From: Candidatus Melainabacteria bacterium | GTDB taxonomy: Bacteria > Cyanobacteriota > Vampirovibrionia > Obscuribacterales > Obscuribacteraceae | Reading direction: 5' to 3' | NCBI GenBank assembly: GCA_013288645.1 | Contig: JABDBL010000004.1 | Span: forward strand, 60,057-124,056 | DNA length: 64,000 bases | Shown here: in pieces, positions 60,310 through 64,000 of the stretch | Position numbering within the stretch: position 1 is the first letter of the stretch | Layout of the letters: every line of letters starts with the position of its first letter | Translations under genes and position numbers: made by a program | Notes under the pieces: model-generated | What the model saw: the letters and a program-made list of their open reading frames with translations, nothing else | What the model was told of the DNA's origin: nothing | The model's database searches: none

Positions 60310-60565
60310 CATTTCGAAGACATTCCAAGTGCGTCTCTTTTGCGTCCCGTTTAATACAAATAGACAGTAAAACGCCCAACCAGACAGGACGAAAAAACTG
60401 AGTTTTGACAAGGCTTATTAGTGCTTAAACTCGCGGAAAGCCGCTCCAGCAGCCAAATACGAATGAGGGAGCGTACGAGATTCGAACTCGTGTTGCCCTA
60501 TGAAATTTTGTCAACCTGTTTGGGTTTTGAGGCTTAACAATACCAGGTGCGTCCCTTTTGCGTCC
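60310..60565 (-). repeat. tRNA-3'-end attachment site copy B
   Basis: The core 60468-60492 is identical to copy A's 25 bp. The left arm (60310-60467) starts CATTTCGAAGACATT and contains AGTGCGTCTCTTTTGCGTCC (60329-60347) and the hairpin GCGGAAAGCCGC. The right arm (60493-60565) contains the same tandem motif at 60547-60565. A tRNA-end core with GTGCGTC-type arm repeats on both sides is the layout of an integrase attP site or an element-element junction. Confidence 0.75.
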
Positions 60566-60569
60566 AGAT

Positions 60570-60893
60570 TTAAGTAAGAACTTTCAAGCCGTGCTTCTGA
60601 ACGACGGTGAGTAACTTGAGGGCAATATTGCTCGGTCGTTTTGCACCAGTCTCCCACTTTTCCACTGTGCTTTCGCTAGTATTAAGATAACGAGCAAATA
60701 CCGGCTGACTAACGTGTTGGCTCTCGCGTAAATGTTTAATCTGTTTGGGTGCTAGTTTAGTTGGCACAACAAGGCACGTTTCATCGAAATGCTTCATAGT
60801 TGCTTTGTCTATTGTTTTTGAGCGATACATTCCTTTAACAGCGCTATGAATCGCCTCGAAGGCTTCATTTTTATATTTTGATTTTGTCTTCAT
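60570..60893 (-). CDS. Xre/HigA-type antitoxin
   Basis: The 107-aa protein has a basic N-terminal region and a C-terminal Cro/CI-type helix-turn-helix: KQIKHLRESQHVSQPVFARY, then LNTSESTVEKWETGAKRPS. This is the standard antitoxin and autorepressor of RelE/HigB systems. Its start overlaps the toxin gene's end by 23 bp. Toxin before antitoxin is typical for this type (HigBA-like or NadS). It ends 5 bp inside the border of attachment copy B. Confidence 0.85.
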   Translation of the reverse strand: MKTKSKYKNEAFEAIHSAVKGMYRSKTIDKATMKHFDETCLVVPTKLAPKQIKHLRESQHVSQPVFARYLNTSESTVEKWETGAKRPSNIALKLLTVVQKHGLKVLT

Positions 60894-61260
60894 ACTGTAT
60901 CTCCAATAGTTCTTTGCTTTTTAGTTCCTTCTCTATCTCTGCATCGGTTTTCTTTGCGTATAAATCAGCTAGAGCCCGGAAAGCCGCAAGTTCCTCATTT
61001 TCAATATTCTCTCGATCTTTTTTGGCAAATAAATAAGTGTACACCCAACTTTTCCTGCCTTTGGCTAGAATGATGCTACGGTGCATATTTTTGTTCAAGC
61101 GTTTCTTGAATACACCGCCACCCAAATCGTCAGCTTGTCCTCTCATCACCTGCTGAATCGCCTCGAAAAGCTCTTTATCCGTGATGTTGGCTTTTTTCGC
61201 GGACTTGGAAAACCAAGCGGTTTTAAAGAAACGCTCGATTTTTCGAGTGGGTTTCATCAT
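60871..61260 (-). CDS. RelE/HigB-type toxin
   Basis: The 129-aa protein has the RelE-like (formerly DUF1044) pattern: FFKTAWFSKSAKKANITDKE, RGQADDLGGGVFKKRLN, HRSIILAKGRKSWVYTYLFA. Such toxins cleave mRNA, usually on the ribosome. Basic residues needed for RNA binding (Lys/Arg in KKRLN and RKSWVY) are present, so it is probably active. The pair forms the toxin-antitoxin set of the second mobile module. Two successive ATG codons make the exact start uncertain by one codon. Confidence 0.82.
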   Translation of the reverse strand: MMKPTRKIERFFKTAWFSKSAKKANITDKELFEAIQQVMRGQADDLGGGVFKKRLNKNMHRSIILAKGRKSWVYTYLFAKKDRENIENEELAAFRALADLYAKKTDAEIEKELKSKELLEIQYEDKIKI

Positions 61261-61330
61261 ATATTTAATGTAGCACCAGGTGCTATCGAAGTCAAATGAA
61301 TTTTGAGCTCTTCAATACTCGGCATATTGG

Positions 61331-62578
61331 TTAATTAGGAGGCAAATATTTCATACCATTTTTCCCTGATACCCACAGCTTAAGTTTCTCGGCCTCAATA
61401 TTATCCTGATTTGCTTTATCGCTTTGCCCAAGCTCTTTGTATGCCAAGGCACGTTCATGATAGTTAAACCACCTATATGTAGGCGTTGTTTCTTTGTTGT
61501 TCGCTTTGGTGAAGTCATCAATAGCTTTTGCAAATTGTTTTGTCTGCATATAAGCATAGCCACGCTCTCGATAGGCTTCCGGAACATATACGGATACATC
61601 AAAGGCCACACATTTTGAAAAGTCTTCAATTGCCTTATCATACTGTCCCAAGAGATTATAAGCTTTCGCTCGCAGGTGATAGGCTTCCCCCACACAGCCA
61701 TCATAACCCTTGGGTGGTTCCCGTTTCATTTCCTTAGGTTCTTGCTTGATCATTTCAGTAAAATCTAAAATTGCTCGTGAATAATCCTTTTTCTTGAAAT
61801 AAGCATCTCCTCGACTACAGTAAGTATTATCTGCGTATTGAGGAGTCAGAAAACTGTGTTTGCTATCTAAGTACGTCACAGCCTTAGGATATCCAGTTAA
61901 TTCCAATGCCTTGGTAAAATCGGCAATGGCCGCGTCATTTTTTTCGGAATCTAATAAAACACCACCACGCTCCAAATAGAACTGGAATTCTTGGGGATCA
62001 ATCTTAATAGCTTGATCGTAATCAGAAATCGCCTCTTCATTTTTGTGTTCCAGGCTCAGCTCCTTCGCTCGCCAAGAAAGAGCATTTAGTTTCTTCTCCA
62101 GTCCGTCTGACGGCTTCCAGGTTTCCAAAGCTTTGCTAAGACAACTAAGAGCCTCAGGGCATGGATCGTCTCCCCATAAAGTGCGGGTACTATATTCCCA
62201 TTGAGCCTTGCTAAGCCAACGATCAACAGGACTTGTAAAAAACATTTCTTTAATCCAAAATGTGCTCAATAGAACGATGCCAACTGCAACTATTACACCA
62301 AATACGCCAAACGTAAGCTTCGGCCATTTTAACGCGCTCACAATAATGGCCGCCAGCATGGCGATAATGAGTGAAGCAGCTAAAAAGATCAACAATAATG
62401 CCAAATTCCCGATTGCTGGTTTGAATAATGAGGCGGGCGTAAAACAAAGTATTATGCCCATTACTACCATCAGAGCAAAAACACAAAACACAATTTTGGG
62501 CCATTTAAAAATGCCGATAACAATAGCAGCTAGGGCTATTAGCACCAAGAGCCAAGCTAAGATAATCAAAATTGTCAT
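61331..62578 (-). CDS. Membrane-anchored TPR protein
   Basis: From ATG 62578 (AGGA upstream) the protein is about 415 aa; the track start 29 codons earlier adds a basic leader and is less likely. Two or three pairs of N-terminal membrane helices (residues ~1-115, with a repeated FKWPK/LKWPK motif between them) are followed by six or so TPR units (~165-400), including EAISDYDQAIKIDPQEFQFY, AAIADFTKALELTGYP and KAIDDFTKANNK. The repeated helix-KWPK unit suggests internal duplication. TPRs probably face the cytoplasm or periplasm as a scaffold. It looks like cargo of the second mobile module. Confidence 0.7.
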   Translation of the reverse strand: MTILIILAWLLVLIALAAIVIGIFKWPKIVFCVFALMVVMGIILCFTPASLFKPAIGNLALLLIFLAASLIIAMLAAIIVSALKWPKLTFGVFGVIVAVGIVLLSTFWIKEMFFTSPVDRWLSKAQWEYSTRTLWGDDPCPEALSCLSKALETWKPSDGLEKKLNALSWRAKELSLEHKNEEAISDYDQAIKIDPQEFQFYLERGGVLLDSEKNDAAIADFTKALELTGYPKAVTYLDSKHSFLTPQYADNTYCSRGDAYFKKKDYSRAILDFTEMIKQEPKEMKREPPKGYDGCVGEAYHLRAKAYNLLGQYDKAIEDFSKCVAFDVSVYVPEAYRERGYAYMQTKQFAKAIDDFTKANNKETTPTYRWFNYHERALAYKELGQSDKANQDNIEAEKLKLWVSGKNGMKYLPPN

Positions 62579-62729
62579 ATCCGATTTATTCCTCGTAATA
62601 AATCTACCGAAAAACACAGTAAAGCGAAAAGCGAAAGAAAGACGACAGAGCAATTGCGCACACATTCATTAATTATACGCGCAGCGGTTCTTATGCTAAC
62701 CTAGGGCAATTATAGTGGGCGCTTGCTGA

Positions 62730-62876
62730 CACTTAACGGTAGCCGTAAAACAATCCCCTGATTGGGCAGATGCTTATCTTCAACGAAGCATCGTTTATAA
62801 GCGACTTGGCAAGCAAAAGCTTGCAGGTGCAAATGAACGAAAAGCAAAACTTCTGCAAGTGCAGAAACATTCTTAA
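62730..62876 (+). pseudogene. TPR protein C-terminal remnant
   Basis: Between TGA (62727) and TAA (62874) the plus strand encodes SPDWADAYLQRSIVYKRLG followed by a basic helix ending VQKHS, a typical last TPR unit with capping helix. It has no start or ribosome site. It is opposite in strand to the intact TPR gene, so it derives from a different insertion or gene. Confidence 0.5.
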
Positions 62877-62925
62877 ATTCGGTAGAAGAGCGATAAAAAT
62901 AACCAATGGTCTGTAGCAAAAAAAC

Positions 62926-63190
62926 CATTTCGAAGACATTTCAAGTGCGTCTCTTTTGCGTCCCGTTTAATGCAACGAGACAGTAAAACGCCCAACTGGA
63001 CAGAATGAAAAAACTGTATTTTATAAAATTTATAAGCGCTTAAATTGGCGGAAAGCCGCTCCAGCAGCCGAACACGGCAAAATACGAATGGTGGAGCGTA
63101 CGAGATTCGAACTCGTGACCTCTTCATTTATTTTGCCAGCCTGTCCGGGTTTCGAGGCTTAACAATGCCAAGTGCGTTCTTTTTGTGGAC
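62926..63190 (-). repeat. tRNA-3'-end attachment site copy C
   Basis: The core 63093-63117 is identical to A and B and is followed on the minus strand by ACCA. The left arm (62926-63092) is clearly homologous to that of B (CATTTCGAAGACATT, GTGCGTCTCTTTTGCGTCC at 62945-62963, GCGGAAAGCCGC). The right arm (63118-63190) keeps CCTGTCCGGGTTTCGAGGC but its last repeat has decayed (63172-63190). The preceding AGGTC on the minus strand matches a tRNA variable loop, so C retains slightly more of the tRNA. Confidence 0.75.
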
Positions 63191-63249
63191 CTTTTAATCT
63201 ATTTTATATCGGCATTGAGTATTGTTTATATAATGAGATAATGGTTAAG

Positions 63250-63513
63250 TCAACATCTCATAGCAAAGCGAATTGTGAGGCTAGCCACTTCTGTAAACTC
63301 TTCACTATCTAATCGTAAAGCCCGGTGAGTGATTGTTGGTTTGTCAGATGCATAACCTTGCAAATAGCATTCAGGGAACACAGCAAGACAGACATCCTGA
63401 TTGTCACACCATTTTAGATCTGTCAACATATGTTTAAGTGTTTCTGCCATGTCGTTGAAACGAGGTTGGCGTTGGAAGGCTGCTATACGCAATTTAGTTA
63501 TCATATGCAGCAC
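63250..63513 (-). pseudogene. Truncated nitrilase-family gene
   Basis: The 87-aa frame begins like a carbon-nitrogen hydrolase (MITKLRIAAFQRQPRFND, LAVFPECYLQGY with the first catalytic Glu) but ends after EEFTEVASLTIRFAMRC. The family needs about 260 aa with a later Lys and Cys, all missing here. It is therefore a 5' fragment, probably cut when the module inserted or recombined. It lies 17 bp after the HEPN gene on the same strand. Confidence 0.65.
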
Positions 63514-63530
63514 TCTTTATTCGCAGCAAA

Positions 63531-63938
63531 TCAAATTTCCAACGGTAGGCGATTGGAAATTTCTGCCAAAACCGTTTTTGCTAAATGGATCATTTCATCT
63601 ATCTCATTTCTGGAAGGATGAATCGCAGAACTGGGATATCGATATTCAACTGCATATTCAGTGAGTTTTGTTGTTGGTTTAATGGTATCTGATAGCGAAG
63701 AATCAATTTCGCAACAGCTCAATCCAAGCAAATATAAGTCATGAGTTTTTTGAAAAGGTTGTTTGTGCCAGAATAAAAAACCTTTTTCCGCTTTTTCTAT
63801 TGCTTGCTGACAATGAAATGCAATTTCATCAAAAAGTGGCGGCTCAATATCTATAAGGGCCTCAGCAGCTCTTAAATCATCATTTGCCTTATTAAGCCAT
63901 CGAAGTGTATATTCAACTTGGACTGGATCAAGCGGCAT
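63531..63938 (-). CDS. HEPN-domain protein of MNT/HEPN pair
   Basis: The 135-aa helical protein shows the HEPN pattern: TLRWLNKANDDLRAAEALI, FHCQQAIEKAEKGFLFW, KQPFQKTHDLYLLG (the R/K-x4-6-H site, here K-x-x-T-H rather than R-x4-6-H) and EYRYPSSAIHPSRNEID. HEPN proteins act as RNases paired with an MNT nucleotidyltransferase that AMPylates them. The start ATG overlaps the stop of the partial NTase gene by 3 bp, fitting that pairing. The weakened catalytic Arg may mean reduced RNase activity. Confidence 0.8.
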   Translation of the reverse strand: MPLDPVQVEYTLRWLNKANDDLRAAEALIDIEPPLFDEIAFHCQQAIEKAEKGFLFWHKQPFQKTHDLYLLGLSCCEIDSSLSDTIKPTTKLTEYAVEYRYPSSAIHPSRNEIDEMIHLAKTVLAEISNRLPLEI

Positions 63939-64000
63939 GCAATAGTGTTCCTTCGCGCATTACGACTGCCGGCAAGCTGTTGTCCAGATGCAGGAGTTTA
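63928..64000 (-). CDS. MNT nucleotidyltransferase, N-terminus outside
   Basis: Only the last 23 codons lie in the window (LPAVVMREGTLLHAA then TGA at 63930-63928). This end matches the C-terminal strand of minimal nucleotidyltransferases of MNT/HEPN toxin-antitoxin pairs, with RxG turns and a hydrophobic end. It overlaps the HEPN start by 11 bp. The catalytic GSxxxxxD part is beyond the right edge. Confidence 0.6.
   Translation of the reverse strand, partial: KLLHLDNSLPAVVMREGTLLHAA

Noticed and set aside
57757-63117. Functional tRNA genes at the three repeat copies
   Set aside because: Only the T arm and 3' acceptor strand are present; the matching 5' strand GGAGCGT is not found at tRNA distance on the minus strand.
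62873-63127. 84-aa minus-strand ORF starting MKRSRVRISYAPP
   Set aside because: It is the translation of the tRNA 3'-end repeat and its left arm; such SRVRISYAPP frames are well-known artefacts of tRNA ends.
1-64000. CRISPR array or cas genes
   Set aside because: No regularly spaced 25-40 bp repeats and no Cas-like proteins were seen on either strand.

Overview
The window is about 41% GC and bacterial (standard code, Shine-Dalgarno starts, a bacterial cell-wall amidase and GlmU). The gene set fits best, but not securely, a non-photosynthetic relative of cyanobacteria (Vampirovibrionia/Melainabacteria, Obscuribacterales type). The reasons are a cyanobacterial-style winged-helix membrane protein, a Pfa/Hgl-type multidomain lipid synthase, many secreted TPR and cysteine-peptidase-like proteins, and no photosynthesis genes. 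This assignment is inference; no 16S rRNA is present.

Layout. 1-3.8 kb: small secreted or unknown genes with gene debris and one GC-rich foreign-looking gene. 3.9-6.4 kb: archaeal-type aspartyl-tRNA synthetase behind a T-box-like leader, then an amidinotransferase-fold hydrolase. 6.5-10.8 kb: a secreted C39-like peptidase beside a Q/N-rich secreted repeat protein, a winged-helix membrane protein and an acyl-lipid desaturase. 10.8-17.6 kb: an operon of three large coiled-coil proteins and, downstream, a protein with an ADP-ribosyltransferase-like N-terminus. 17.9-24.5 kb: peptide deformylase, the full pyruvate dehydrogenase operon (pdhA-pdhB-pdhC-lpdA) and divergent lipA. 24.6-40.3 kb: a lipid locus with a 2969-aa FMN-reductase/KS/AT/ACP/KR/DH synthase, an acyltransferase fused to a phosphopantetheinyl transferase, a ceramide-glucosyltransferase-like enzyme and a divergent GH3-type acyl ligase. 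40.3-44 kb: LRR protein, secreted protein, proline dehydrogenase and a tiny lipoprotein in tight linkage. 44-51 kb: tRNA-Lys, argS, a ferritin-like protein, a fluoride riboswitch with crcB and DUF190, and glmU. 51-57.7 kb: TetR regulator, Met/His-rich secreted protein, amidase, truncated response regulator, secreted calpain-like protein, and a leaderless arsR-DUF2071 operon with the stub of a lost gene between them.

57.75-64 kb is the most unusual part. Three copies of a 25-bp tRNA 3'-end sequence, each flanked by conserved arm sequences, lie about 2.7 and 2.6 kb apart in the same orientation. They divide the region into modules, each with a different toxin-antitoxin pair (DUF433/PIN, RelE/Xre, MNT/HEPN) plus unrelated cargo and no integrase. 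I read this as a tandem array of small integrase-less elements inserted at a tRNA-derived attachment site.

How genes work together: PDH makes acetyl-CoA and LipA lipoylates its E2. The lipid synthase would use acyl units on its phosphopantetheinylated ACP, with the fused PPTase supplying activation; the glycosyltransferase suggests a glycolipid end product. CrcB and DUF190 answer fluoride through the riboswitch.
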